64,000 bases of DNA from positions 39,573,001-39,637,000 of the forward strand of contig CATIUR010000001.1 of assembly GCA_949592205.1 (NCBI GenBank), in the 5' to 3' direction. Origin of the DNA: Helichrysum umbraculigerum (lineage: Eukaryota > Streptophyta > Magnoliopsida > Asterales > Asteraceae). Below, in pieces: positions 36,403 to 50,346 of the stretch. The translations under genes and the position numbers were made by a program. The notes below the pieces were generated by a model. The model ran no database searches. It had not been told where the DNA came from and saw only the letters and a program-made list of their open reading frames with translations. The number at the start of each line of letters is the position of its first letter. The stretch's first letter is position 1.

Positions 36403-38894
36403 TGTGACATCCATCACCAAAAATGTAATTCGAAAATCTCATATTAAAATTATTTCTTATTTGTATTCAAGTTCGTTAATGATAAATTATATATTTGCTT
36501 TGGGCATGAAAACATTTCCTCAATTATTTATGAAAGTTATACGATTAGATAAATATACGCGAATACAACTAAATTGTGAGTATTAAATCTTAAAATATCA
36601 CGGGCCAACTTAGTTCATGATTTGTCAATTTTGACCCAAAGAAAACGATCCAACTCCCAAAAGCCCAAACCCAACCCAACCAACACAACCCTAGAACTAT
36701 AAAAGGCATCCTAAAACAAACCCTAACATTTTTTTCATCACCAAAATCGTCCATGTTGCTGCCCTAAAATTTCAGTCACGAACATAGGCCGATTTGAGCC
36801 ATTTCCGTTGGTTTTTAGGCTTCGGTCAAAACTAGAAAGTTGTAGATCTCGATGTTTTACATGAAAACGCGTGGTTTCGGCCTCTAAAACGCTCTATATT
36901 ATTTTATAAAAATTATTTCGTAAACTGCTGTTGTGGGTGACGAATTTTCAGAAACTTTGGTAAGTTTCGATTCTATAATCCTCATCTACGTTTCATCTAA
37001 TCTCAAAAACGAATTCTAAGTGTTTATAAACTCAATTTTACAGATCCTAACGAAGATTCTTGTGCGATTAATTGATAGTTGGTATTATTCTTATCCGATT
37101 ACATTTGTTAACATTCGATTTCGATTGTTTCGTATTATCGGTTTTATTCGGTTCAATCCATTGTATCCCTCTTAATCATGAACATGTTAGGATGGATAAA
37201 AATCAGTATATAAGTGATTAGAAATGAAATATATGATTGTATTGGTGTTTTGGATTGGTTATATGAATATTTAGGGTTGATTACTCAAAACCCTAATCTG
37301 TCCAGATTTGTGTTTCGGTTTGGGAAGCTTGTAACTTGGTCATTTCATGGTGATTTTAGATGAAACAGGAGTCTAAACTTAAGTATTTTGAGTCTATTTT
37401 CAAATGGAATTGGTTTCATGGTTAAATGTTGAGTATAAGTTAGTCAAAATGATTTTATAAGATTGTGTGTCAATTCTGAGTTCTTCAGTTCCAGATTTCG
37501 GTTAGGTTGTCGATTTTTGAAATGTACCTTAAACTAAGGATTAGGTCTTGAAATTTTTACTGAAGTGTCTTTAAGGTGTTAAATATTTTATGTAAAAATA
37601 TTATAACCAATTGAAGTTTCTAATTAGTTTAAATAAATTATAACTCTTGTGAAGTCAGAAAGTGTTGTCGGTTTATAGCAGTTCATTTTGGTGAATTTTT
37701 AAAAATATTAAATCACAATATTTCATTTTGGAAATATTATAGGTTATTCTAAACATATTGAAATGTCATTGGTTAAATTTATAGAGTCAAATAATTCCAT
37801 TAAGTCATGTTTAAAAATTCATGAAGTAGTACAGGAATCTGGACAGAATCTGAAATACACTATATGATTGATTTTGAGGTTTGGAAGTGAGGAAACTTAT
37901 GTAGAAATGACTTGGACTTGGGATACAATGGAAGGGCATAGATATGTCTAGGTGGTAACCTATATGTTATACATTCACTTGTAGATTGCGATTATTTGGT
38001 GGATTCATTTAAGGGCAATACTTACATCTTTACTCAAGGTGAGTTTTGCGGCCCCATTTTCTTTACTTATTTTCCGTTGGGGGAAAAGAATGCTCAAACT
38101 GATTTCGAACTGTTTTCTTATGCTGTGTAAACTATCTGATTTTCTGATTTGGACATTATGATTGAATAAGTGACATGCTGATTGTTGTGGACTGATTGCT
38201 GATTGTTCGGATGAGTCTTGTGTCTTTGGGATCATGACAACACTCCATATTACTTGCTTTTCGGATGAGTCTTGTGTCTTGGGGACCATGACAACACTCC
38301 ATATTTCTTACTAATACGGATATGATTATTGATAGTACTATCGGACGACGGTCCCACTCTTGTGATAGATACGTTATCCTTGAGTGAATATTATCCAGGA
38401 ACGGAACGGATTGCTTATGGTGGATGAATTGGTTATCTTATGTGCTTATTTCATATCATATGTCCTACTTACTGATTATCACAGCAAACTGTATTTTCTC
38501 ATGTGTCTATTAAACCTGCGAAACTCACCAACCATTATGTTGACATTTTCGAGCATTTCTTTTCAGGGAAAACTAGTGGCACTAAGATCGAGGACAAGAA
38601 AACTTAGTGGACCTGTTAGGTTGCATTAAGTAGTGCTGCAGGACTTGTGATACGTTTGTTGCTGACATTTTGATTTAATTACGGGCATGTTGCCTTAACA
38701 TTTGTTGAATACATTTATTGTTTATGACACATTGTTTCTTTGTTGGTGTGTATGCTATGACACGAACCGTCATTCGTGTTAATGACATCACAACGCATTG
38801 ATACTTTATATTTCATTTAGAGTTCTATATATTGATGTGTTGTGATCCTATCATGGTTGCATTCCGTTGTTTCCGCTTTAGATGGGGTGTGACA
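36403..38894 (+). repeat. LTR B, 2492 bp
   Basis: Starts TGTGACATCCATCACC, ends GGGGTGTGACA. TATA box TATAAAAGG lies at 36698-36706. The splice donor AAG/GTGAGTTTTG starts a putative intron at 38039 and TTCTTTTCAG/GG ends it at 38566 (528 bp). It carries about a dozen variants not shared by LTRs C and D, most in the first 500 bp. The primer-binding site follows at 38898-38910. Confidence 0.93.
36698..36706 (+). promoter_or_regulatory. TATA box in LTR B (also 43658-43666 and 50642-50650)
   Basis: TATAAAAGG sits in a pyrimidine/CCCAACC-rich context, 25-35 bp upstream of an A/C-rich stretch suited to a transcription start. It is the same in all three LTRs, so transcription of the element probably begins near position 325 of the LTR. 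Confidence 0.65.
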
Positions 38895-41800
38895 GATTGG
38901 TATCAGAGCCATTGGTTATAGAGAATTAGGCGGATTGACCTAGACTATAACCTAGGAACCTTCATATAGATGCTATGCTAGGAACTATGTGTGCATTAAA
39001 CGACGTGAACTCATTCACACTTTGGTTCTCGAGCAAGACATGCTCCATTGGTGGTTCCACACGTGCCCGCGTACCCGTTAGGGTTATGTAGGCTTAACGG
39101 CGTAGGATCATTAATGTCATCTATCGGTACTATATTGATCATAGTATCATTTCCTTATAAATTCGTGCCACTTTTAGATATGAATATGTAGGAACAAGGT
39201 CGAATATTGTGATATAGGATATGGTAATAAGTACATATATGAAAGGATACCCTAACAATTATGGCGGCCGACGTAATTGCGAAGGTATCACGACATATAT
39301 GTGTTTATATGGCCATATTCGAGTGTCCAATGTGTCACCTTCAAAGTCGCATGACGATGTCAAAATCTCAACTCTATTTGTTCCGAACTTATGATCTTTG
39401 GTCATTGGTTTAGCGCATACATCTGATACTATCCAAACTGCTCATCTATTCTAAACTCATATGTACTCGAAATCGTAGTAAACATGCCGCCAAGACGTTC
39501 TACTCGAAATGCTAAATGTGATACTTGACGGGAGCGAGACGTGATAAAGATAAAAGTGTAAATCTTGTAGTAAGCAAACGTCATTCTAAGACTTGGAATC
39601 CGTATCTTATAAAAGTGAATAATAACTCACTAATGAATATACACGTGAAACTTATTAAATCATAATTGACTCATTATCCCTCAAATTCTTGGGAAGAATT
39701 TACATCTTAACTTTTCATGGAAACTGGTGGTCATTACCACCTACAGCTACACTTCCTATCATGCGATAATCTTTATATTTCTAGTTAGTGATTCATTCAC
39801 TTACTTGATCACTTTTACCCCACGAAGCGAAATTTTCGAATCCCCTTCTTGCAATTAGTCCAAGATCTTATATCAGTTGGACATGCATTTAGGTATCCGT
39901 ATTGGGTGACAATTTCACCCTTATATGACGAAGGCTCTAATGCCTCATGTTACACAAAAATATAACTGAATAAGATCATTCTTAACAAGTAATCTAATCT
40001 CGTTCTTTTAAAATATTTAACTACAACCCTCGTAAGAATTTAAGTCAATATAAAACATATCTACACCATATTCTCTATCAGTATAACGATTGTAACTTGG
40101 GACGATCAAACCTTTTCTTCAGGGTCCTATTAGGAACACCACTCGTTGAAGTATTGGTAATCCAAGACACAGTAGTGATTCTTGGACCCAACCAATCCCT
40201 ATTATCTATACTACTGGACGAACGGGTTTAAATGAATAAAAGAGATAACTCTATTTATTAGACTGCCCTCTTAAACTGAAACATTTAGTCATTCATGACC
40301 AATTATATTATTAAAGGACCCCACAAAAGACTGTTACTAAAATCCCTAGTACCCAATAATAATTTACATTGTTTTGAAAACTCTCTATGTTTTGGGAACA
40401 CGTAGTTTCGTAAAATAAACTGCAGTAATAAATAAATGAATAAATATATTAATTTTATTACCATCCTAAAAATTCAAATAAATAAAACATCATAATATAA
40501 TAACCTCCACTGTTCTTAACGTCTTACAATTACAAATTTTGTGCTTCCAACGTTGTTATATATTGCACTTCTACATGACATACCACCGGATAAGCTGTTA
40601 AGGGAAGATTCACTCATAATGTTCGTATAAAAAAATCGAAGAAAATCCCTGTTGTAACTATTTTATGAGAGGCTCAAATAACAAGATAGAAGTTGAAGTC
40701 GATGTTTACAAACACCCAAATCCTGTTATGAAAACACTTTCTTGCTTCATGTAATAGTAATAACTAAATCAAAGATAACATTTGATTACCACTTTGGTCA
40801 AGAGAAACACGAAACCAATTAGCTTCATAAAGGTCAAAATAAAATGAAATAAAATTAAATGTATAAGCTCATGGATGAGAATATTAATGAACCAGGGAAA
40901 ATCGTGAGGAATTTGCTTGTTTGACATATTAAATAAATTCGAGTTAACCCATTCTATATTGTAATAACATGGGAATGGTTCCCTTAGTAATCCATACGAG
41001 ATAAGACGGTGGACCTTAGGTATTGTTTCAAAAACATTCAGCCAAATATCTGGAAACCTAATTAAGCACAATTACAAGGTGAAAATCAAGATATACACGA
41101 GACAAAATGATCGATAGGGAGTCAATAGCATATTTCACATAAGGCATTGGCCTTAAATGTAAATATGAAATGTATTATGTCTCCGATTAATGTTCTTTTG
41201 TTCGATTCACCGTACACTGTATCGTGCGGATATATTGCTAGCATTATCAAATTGATACATATAAGAAGACTACTCCAAACCAAAGAACCAATTCTGTTTT
41301 CAAATGGAACCGAACTCTAATTACTTCTCGACATCAAAACCTCACTGAAGCTTGGGCTAAACAATACATTTCTTTCACCAATAGTTATGACAATTTTCGA
41401 AACACACCACGCGAAGCCCAAACGGGGGGATAAACTCGGTTGAAAACTTGTTATAAATAATGCAAAACGACGTGAAGTAACCCATAGACGCGATGAAACA
41501 CATGGTTTGGCATTAACCTGCCAACACCTAACTTTAAGACTCTTCTTTATCTATACTCCTTTAAAAATTAAGTTACTCATTTTCTTTTCTACCTTATAGG
41601 CTTCAAGATGCGAAAATACCCAACTACCCTCACTATATCAAACATCCATTATCATTCATTCATTCACACCATGGTCAACTATCAATATCAATCACTACTA
41701 CATTCTTCTTATTTGCTTACCTTTGCATAGCGCAAGTATGTAACTAGCTCTTAAGCAAATGAATTCCGATGCGAGAGAACGTACACTATGAGTTAACCCT

Positions 41801-43362
41801 AATCCAAGCCACTCAGATTTTAGGATAAAATCTAAGTTCATGGTAAGTAAACTCTTATAAACCTCACAAAGAGATATCCTTATACGTATAAACTCTTCTT
41901 CCTTTGGTGATATTATGGATTGATTTTCTTTGGCAACACAACCCTTGTAAAATTATTATATTTTTGCTCTCATCTACGAATGTATCATCAACAACTAAAA
42001 CACAATAGATTTAACAATCAACAAACTCACTTATATTCGTAACGGACTAGAACTTAACATACAATACACTTAGGACAAATTGAGAACATTATAGAAGTTT
42101 AAATCATTGAGACTCATTTTCGCATAATTTAAATTTCATTACGTCAAGTTGAACCTAACGGTGATTGTTCCGCGTTAAATGAAATTTTTCAGTGTAGGAA
42201 CTTCATACAAACTCTATAGAATCAACAAACCGTACACTAGTATAAAGAACAAATATTTTTCACTTATTTGGTTAAGACCATTACTTAATAATTGTCTATT
42301 CTTCCACACCCATAATTCAACTACAAGTCTAGTATGGGTGAGCCACAAGTATGGCTTGCTACACAACACAAATAAACTCCGATGAATCAAAGTCTAGTGC
42401 AAAACCATGGGAATTAACCACGCGACGGGTAAGGGAAACACATTTTACGTATTGCCAACATCACTTGTAACACCATACTACTTTTTGGGGAAAGACTCTC
42501 TTAGTAATCCTAATTAACAAAACAACCTTCGTCCTTAAAGTTTTGCGTGAAAATAATATAAATTCTCAAGGTGAGTGAAGAACTGATAAACTTAAATTCG
42601 AAGATAATCAGATTGCCAACAAAATTTTCTTGAGGCCTTCTGAAAAATCTAGTTGAAATATCTACCCCTCGATATATAGGAAACCTGTTTTGGCGAGAAC
42701 TATTAGTTATTAAAAATTTCCATCATGTGCTCGACGTAGAAGCGATGTCACATCTCTAGAAACGATGACTTGTTAAATCAACTTCAAGGTTCGGAAAGGT
42801 GTACTGATAAATCGACCTTCAAACAAACTATAAATTCAATTGAGGTATCATAGAGAAGCTATACCAAAGAAGAAGTTTAGGACTCGATGTGGTTATACCT
42901 CTTGGTCCAACAGTTGCGCCTGTGGTATCCATGGGATTTGGAATCAAGAAAGAGTCTTTTAGATGTTGATAACGAACCATTTACAAACACCAATTTCTTT
43001 TACTTTCTTAAATGACCGAACGAATTCACACTATATGTTTACCAAGTAGGTTCGATAACCTATCAATCGAATGAATGGATGGAGCAAACGGAGTTCGCAA
43101 TACATGATCAAGTGACGAGTCTCTTATGGGGTCACACAAACGAAATATAGTAATGTGTAGTGGAATAAAGTCAAGATGGAGTTTAAAACAACACTTTGTC
43201 ATAAAACCGGTAAGAATACGATATAACATTAGGCGAGAATTCGAAATCACTTAAGAACGAGAGGGACATAAGAAACTCAAAACCCATGTCTTTTCCATGA
43301 TAACTTTTTCAGTAATAATTCCGATTGAATTTCGGGACGAAATTCCCTAAACGGGTGGATAC
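38895..43362 (+). mobile_element. INT1, internal region without coding capacity, 4468 bp
   Basis: Begins with the tRNA-iMet primer-binding site and ends at ACGGGTGGATAC before LTR C. No gag or pol motif was found in any frame. Compared with INT2 only a handful of substitutions and one compound indel near 43146 were seen. Confidence 0.85.
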
Positions 43363-45854
43363 TGTGACATCTGTCACCAAAAATGTAATTCGAAAATCTC
43401 AATTTAAAATTATTTCTTATTTGTATTCAAGTTCGTTAATGATAAATTATATATTTGCTTTGGGCATGAAAACATTTCCTCAATTATTTATGAAAGTTAT
43501 ACGATTAGATAAATATACGCGAATACAACTAAATTGTGAGTATTAAATCTTAAAATATCACGGGCCTACTTAGTTCATGATTTGTCAATTTTGACCCAAA
43601 GAAAACGATCCAACTCCCAAAAGCCCAAACCCAACCCAACCAACACAACCCTAGAACTATAAAAGGCATCCTAAAACAAACCCTAACATTTTTTTCATCA
43701 CCAAAATCGTCCATGTTGCTGCCCTAAAATTTCAGTCACGAACATAGGCCGATTTGAGCCATTTCCATTGGTTTTTAGGCTTCGGTCAAAACTAGAAAGT
43801 TGTAGATCTCGATGTTTTACATGAACCCGCGTGGTTTCGGCCTCTAAAACGCTCTATATTATTTTATAAAAATTATTTCGTAAACTGCTGTTGTGGGTGA
43901 CGAATTTTCAGAAACTTTGGTAAGTTTCGATTCTATAATCCTCATCTACGTTTCATCTAATCTCAAAAACGAATTCTAAGTGTTTATAAACTCAATTTTA
44001 CAGATCCTAACGAAGATTCTCGTGCGATTAATTGATAGTTGGTATTATTCTTATCCGATTACATTTGTTAACATTCGATTTCGATTGTTTCGTATTATCG
44101 GTTTTATTCGGTTCAATCCATTGTATCCCTCTTAATCATGAACATGTTAGGATGGATAAAAATCAGTATATAAGTGATTAGAAATGAAATATATGATTGT
44201 ATTGGTGTTTTGGATTGGTTATATGAATATTTAGGGTTGATTACTCAAAACCCTAATCTGTCCAGATTTGTGTTTCGGTTTGGGAAGCTTGTAACTTGGT
44301 CATTTCATGGTGATTTTAGATGAAACAGGAGTCTAAACTTAAGTATTTTGAGTCTATTTTCAAATGGAATTGGTTTCATGGTTAAATGTTGAGTATAAGT
44401 TAGTCAAAATGATTTTATAAGATTGTGTGTCAATTCTGAGTTCTTCAGTTCCAGATTTCGGTTAGGTTGTCGATTTTTGAAATGTACCTTAAACTAAGGA
44501 TTAGGTCTTGAAATTTTTACTGAAGTGTCTTTAAGGTGTTAAATATTTTATGTAAAAATATTATAACCAATTGAAGTTTCTAATTAGTTTAAATAAATTA
44601 TAACTCTTGTGAAGTCAGAAAGTGTTGTCGGTTTAGAGCAGTTCATTTTGGTGAATTTTTAAAAATATTAAATCACAATATTTCATTTTGGAAATATTAC
44701 AGGTTATTCTAAACATATTGAAATGTCATTGGTTAAATTTATAGAGTCAAATAATTCCATTAAGTCATGTTTAAAAATTCATGAAGTAGTACAAGAATCT
44801 GGACAGAATCTGAAATACACTATATGATTGATTTTGAGGTTTGGAAGTGAGGAAACTTATGTAGAAATGACTTGGACTTGGGATACAATGGAAGGGCATA
44901 GATATGTCTAGGTGGTAACCTATATGTTATACATTCACTTGTAGATTGCGATTATTTGGTGGATTCATTTAAGGGCAATACTTACATCTTTACTCAAGGT
45001 GAGTTTTGCGGCCCCATTTTCTTTACTTATTTTCCGTTGGGGGAAAAGAATGCTCAAACTGATTTCGAACTGTTTTCTTATGCTGTGTAAACTATCTGAT
45101 TTTCTGATTTGGACATTATGATTGAATAAGTGACATGCTGATTGTTGTGGACTGATTGCTGATTGTTCGGATGAGTCTTGTGTCTTTGGGACCATGACAA
45201 CACTCCATATTACTTGCTTTTCGGATGAGTCTTGTGTCTTGGGGACCATGACAACACTCCATATTTCTTACTAATACGGATATGATTATTGATAGTACTA
45301 TCGGACGACGGTCCCACTCTTGTGATAGATACGTTATCCTTGAGTGAATATTATCCAGGAACGGAACGGATTGCTTATGGTGGATGAATTGGTTATCTTA
45401 TGTGCTTATTTCATATCATATGTCCTACTTACTGATTATCACAGCAAACTGTATTTTCTCATGTGTCTATTAAACCTGCGAAACTCACCAACCATTATGT
45501 TGACATTTTCGAGCATTTCTTTTCAGGGAAAACTAGTGGCACTAAGATCGAGGACAAGAAAACTTAGTGGACCTGTTAGGTTGCATTAAGTAGTGCTGCA
45601 GGACTTGTGATACGTTTGTTGCTGACATTTTGATTTAATTACGGGCATGTTGCCTTAACATTTGTTGAATACATTTATTGTTTATGACACATTGTTTCTT
45701 TGTTGGTGTGTATGCTATGACACGAACCGTCATTCGTGTTAATGACATCACAACGCATTGATACTTTATATTTCATTTAGAGTTCTATATATTGATGTGT
45801 TGTGATCCTATCATGGTTGCATTCCGTTGTTTCCGCTTTAGATGGGGTGTGACA
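43363..45854 (+). repeat. LTR C, 2492 bp (interior copy)
   Basis: Same features as LTR B: TATA box 43658-43666, putative intron 44999-45526, PBS 45858-45870. At the sites where B or D is unusual, C has the majority base. I found almost no variant private to C. Confidence 0.93.
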
Positions 45855-48800
45855 GATTGGTATCAGAGCCATTGGTTATAGAGAATTAGGCGGATTGACC
45901 TAGACTATAACCTAGGAACCTTCATATAGATGCTATTCTAGGAACTATGTGTGCATTAAACGACGTGAACTCATTCACACTTTGGTTCTCGAGCAAGACA
46001 TGCTCCATTGGTGGTTCCACACGTGCCCGCGTACCCGTTAGGGTTATGTAGGCTTAACGGCGTAGGATCATTAATGTCATCTATCGGTACTATATTGATC
46101 ATAGTATCATTTCCTTATAAATTCGTGCCACTTTTAGATATGAATATGTAGGAACAAGGTCGAATATTGTGATATAGGATATGGTAATAAGTACATATAT
46201 GAAAGGATACCCTAACAATTATGGCGGCCGACGTAATTGCGAAGGTATCACGACATATATGTGTTTATATGGCCATATTCGAGTGTCCAATGTGTCACCT
46301 TCAAAGTCGCATGACGATGTCAAAATCTCAACTCTATTTGTTCCGAACTTATGATCTTTGGTCATTGGTTTAGCGCATACATCTGATACTATCCAAACTG
46401 CTCATCTATTCTAAACTCATATGTACTCGAAATCGTAGTAAACATGCCGCCAAGACGTTCTACTCGAAATGCTAAATGTGATACTTGACGGGAGCGAGAC
46501 GTGATAAAGATAAAAGTGTAAATCTTGTAGTAAGCAAACGTCATTCTAAGACTTGGAATCCGTATCTTATAAAAGTGAATAATAACTCACTAATGAATAT
46601 ACACGTGAAACTTATTAAATCATAATTGACTCATTATCCCTCAAATTCTTGGGAAGAATTTACATCTTAACTTTTCATGGAAACTGGTGGTCATTACCAC
46701 CTACAGCTACACTTCCTATCATGCGATAATCTTTATATTTCTAGTTAGTGATTCATTCACTTACTTGATCACTTTTACCCCACGAAGCGAAATTTTCGAA
46801 TCCCCTTCTTGCAATTAGTCCAAGATCTTATATCAGTTGGACATGCATTTAGGTATCCGTATTGGGTGACAATTTCACCCTTATATGACGAAGGCTCTAA
46901 TGCCTCGTGTTACACAAAAATATAACTGAATAAGATCATTCTTAACAAGTAATCTAATCTCGTTCTTTTAAAATATTTAACTACAACCCTCGTAAGAATT
47001 TAAGTCAATATAAAACATATCTACACCATATTCTCTATCAGTATAACGATTGTAACTTGGGACGATCAAACCTTTTCTTTAGGGTCCTATTAGGAACACC
47101 ACTCGTTGAAGTATTGGTAATCCAAGACACAGTAGTGATTCTTGGACCCAACCAATCCCTATTATCTATACTACTGGACGAACGGGTTTAAATGAATAAA
47201 AGAGATAACTCTATTTATTAGACTGCCCTCTTAAACTGAAACATTTAGTCATTCATGACCAATTATATTATTAAAGGACCCCACAAAAGACTGTTACTAA
47301 AATCCCTAGTACCCAATAATAATTTACATTGTTTTGAAAACTCTCTATGTTTTGGGAACACGTAGTTTCGTAAAATAAACTGCAGTAATAAATAAATGAA
47401 TAAATATATTAATTTTATTACCATCCTAAAAATTCAAATAAATAAAACATCATAATATAATAACCTCCACTGTTCTTAACGTCTTACAATTACAAATTTT
47501 GTGCTTCCAACGTTGTTATATATTGCACTTCTACATGACATACCACCGGATAAGCTGTTAAGGGAAGATTCACTCATAATGTTCGTATAAAAAAATCGAA
47601 GAAAATCCCTGTTGTAACTATTTTATGAGAGGCTCAAATAACAAGATAGAAGTTGAAGTCGATGTTTACAAACACCCAAATCCTGTTATGAAAACACTTT
47701 CTTGCTTCATGTAATAGTAATAACTAAATCAAAGATAACATTTGATTACCACTTTGGTCAAGAGAAACACGAAACCAATTAGCTTCATAAAGGTCAAAAT
47801 AAAATGAAATAAAATTAAATGTATAAGCTCATGGATGAGAATATTAATGAACCAGGGAAAATCGTGAGGAATTTGCTTGTTTGACATATTAAATAAATTC
47901 GAGTTAACCCATTCTATATTGTAATAACATGGGAATGGTTCCCTTAGTAATCCATACGAGATAAGACGGTGGACCTTAGGTATTGTTTCAAAAACATTCA
48001 GCCAAATATCTGGAAACCTAATTAAGCACAATTACAAGGTGAAAATCAAGATATACACGAGACAAAATGATCGATAGGGAGTCAATAGCATATTTCACAT
48101 AAGGCATTGGCCTTAAATGTAAATATGAAATGTATTATGTCTCCGATTAATGTTCTTTTGTTCGATTCACCGTACACTGTATCGTGCGGATATATTGCTA
48201 GCATTATCAAATTGATACATATAAGAAGACTACTCCAAACCAAAGAACCAATTCTGTTTTCAAATGGAACCGAACTCTAATTACTTCTCGACATCAAAAC
48301 CTCACTGAAGCTTGGGCTAAACAATACATTTCTTTCACCAATAGTTATGACAATTTTCGAAACACACCACGCGAAGCCCAAACGGGGGGATAAACTCGGT
48401 TGAAAACTTGTTATAAATAATGCAAAACGACGTGAAGTAACCCATAGACGCGATGAAACACATGGTTTGGCATTAACCTGCCAACACCTAACTTTAAGAC
48501 TCTTCTTTATCTATACTCCTTTAAAAATTAAGTTACTCATTTTCTTTTCTACCTTATAGGCTTCAAGATGCGAAAATACCCAACTACCCTCACTATATCA
48601 AACATCCATTATCATTCATTCATTCACACCATGGTCAACTATCAATATCAATCACTACTACATTCTTCTTATTTGCTTACCTTTGCATAGCGCAAGTATG
48701 TAACTAGCTCTTAAGCAAATGAATTCCGATGCGAGAGAACGTACACTATGAGTTAACCCTAATCCAAGCCACTCAGATTTTAGGATAAAATCTAAGTTCA

Positions 48801-50346
48801 TGGTAAGTAAACTCTTATAAACCTCACAAAGAGATATCCTTATACGTATAAACTCTTCTTCCTTTGGTGATATTATGGATTGATTTTCTTTGGCAACACA
48901 ACCCTTGTAAAATTATTATATTTTTGCTCTCATCTACGAATGTATCATCAACAACTAAAACACAATAGATTTAACAATCAACAAACTCACTTATATTCGT
49001 AACGGACTAGAACTTAACATACAATACACTTAGGACAAATTGAGAACATTATAGAAGTTTAAATCATTGAGACTCATTTTCGCATAATTTAAATTTCATT
49101 ACGTCAAGTTGAACCTAACGGTGATTGTTCCGCGTTAAATGAAATTTTTCAGTGTAGGAACTTCATACAAACTCTATAGAATCAACAAACCGTACACTAG
49201 TATAAAGAACAAATATTTTTCACTTATTTGGTTAAGACCATTACTTAATAATTGTCTATTCTTCCACACCCATAATTCAACTACAAGTCTAGTATGGGTG
49301 AGCCACAAGTATGGCTTGCTACACAACACAAATAAACTCCTATGAATCAAAGTCTAGTGCAAAACCATGGGAATTAACCACGCGACGGGTAAGGGAAACA
49401 CATTTTACGTATTGCCAACATCACTTGTAACACCATACTACTTTTTGGGGAAAGACTCTCTTAGTAATCCTAATTAACAAAACAACCTTCGTCCTTAAAG
49501 TTTTGCGTGAAAATAATATAAATTCTCAAGGTGAGTGAAGAACTGATAAACTTAAATTCGAAGATAATCAGATTGCCAACAAAATTTTCTTGAGGCCTTC
49601 TGAAAAATCTAGTTGAAATATCTACCCCTCGATATATAGGAAACCTGTTTTGGCGAGAACTATTAGTTATTAAAAATTTCCATCATGTGCTCGACGTAGA
49701 AGCGATGTCACATCTCTAGAAACGATGACTTGTTAAATCAACTTCAAGGTTCGGAAAGGTGTACTGATAAATCGACCTTCAAACAAACTATAAATTCAAT
49801 TGAGGTATCATAGAGAAGCTATACCAAAGAAGAAGTTTAGGACTCGATGTGGTTATACCTCTTGGTCCAACAGTTGCGCCTGTGGTATCCATGGGATTTG
49901 GAATCAAGAAAGAGTCTTTTAGATGTTGATAACGAACCATTTACAAACACCAATTTCTTTTACTTTCTTAAATGACCGAACGAATTCACACTATATGTTT
50001 ACCAAGTAGGTTCGATAACCTATCAATCGAATGAATGGATGGAGCAAACGGAGTTCGCAATACATGATCAAGTGACGAGTCTCTTATGGGGTCACACAAA
50101 CGAAATTCAAGTGACGAGTCTCTTATGGGGTCACACAAACGAAATATAGTAAAGTCAAGATGGAGTTTAAAACAACACTTTGTCATAAAACCGGTAAGAA
50201 TACGATATAACGTTAGGCGAGAATTCGAAATCACTTAAGAACGAGAGGGACATAAGAAACTCAAAACCCATGTCTTTTCCATGATAACTTTTTCAGTAAT
50301 AATTCCGATTGAATTTCGGGACGAAATTCCCTAAACGGGTGGATAC
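45855..50346 (+). mobile_element. INT2, internal region, 4492 bp
   Basis: Near-identical to INT1. Differences seen are single bases (for example near 45936, 46907, 47080 and 49341) plus a 39-bp direct duplication of a GTGACGAGTCTCTTATGGGG-containing segment and a 15-bp deletion near 50150. Confidence 0.85.

Noticed and set aside
38898..38910. Possible tRNA gene fragments at TGGTATCAGAGCC sites
   Set aside because: These are retroelement primer-binding sites directly after LTR ends. No cloverleaf surrounds them.
40769..41071. A 100-codon open frame found three times with the same sequence (also 47729 and 54712), with several other repeated frames around it
   Set aside because: The repeats are copies of the tandem array. 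The frames have no known motif, drift with the DNA and sit on either strand of non-coding internal regions.
43363..45854. LTR C as a clean recombinant of LTRs B and D from one unequal crossover
   Set aside because: C lacks private variants of D at both ends and private variants of B along its whole length, so no single switch point explains it.
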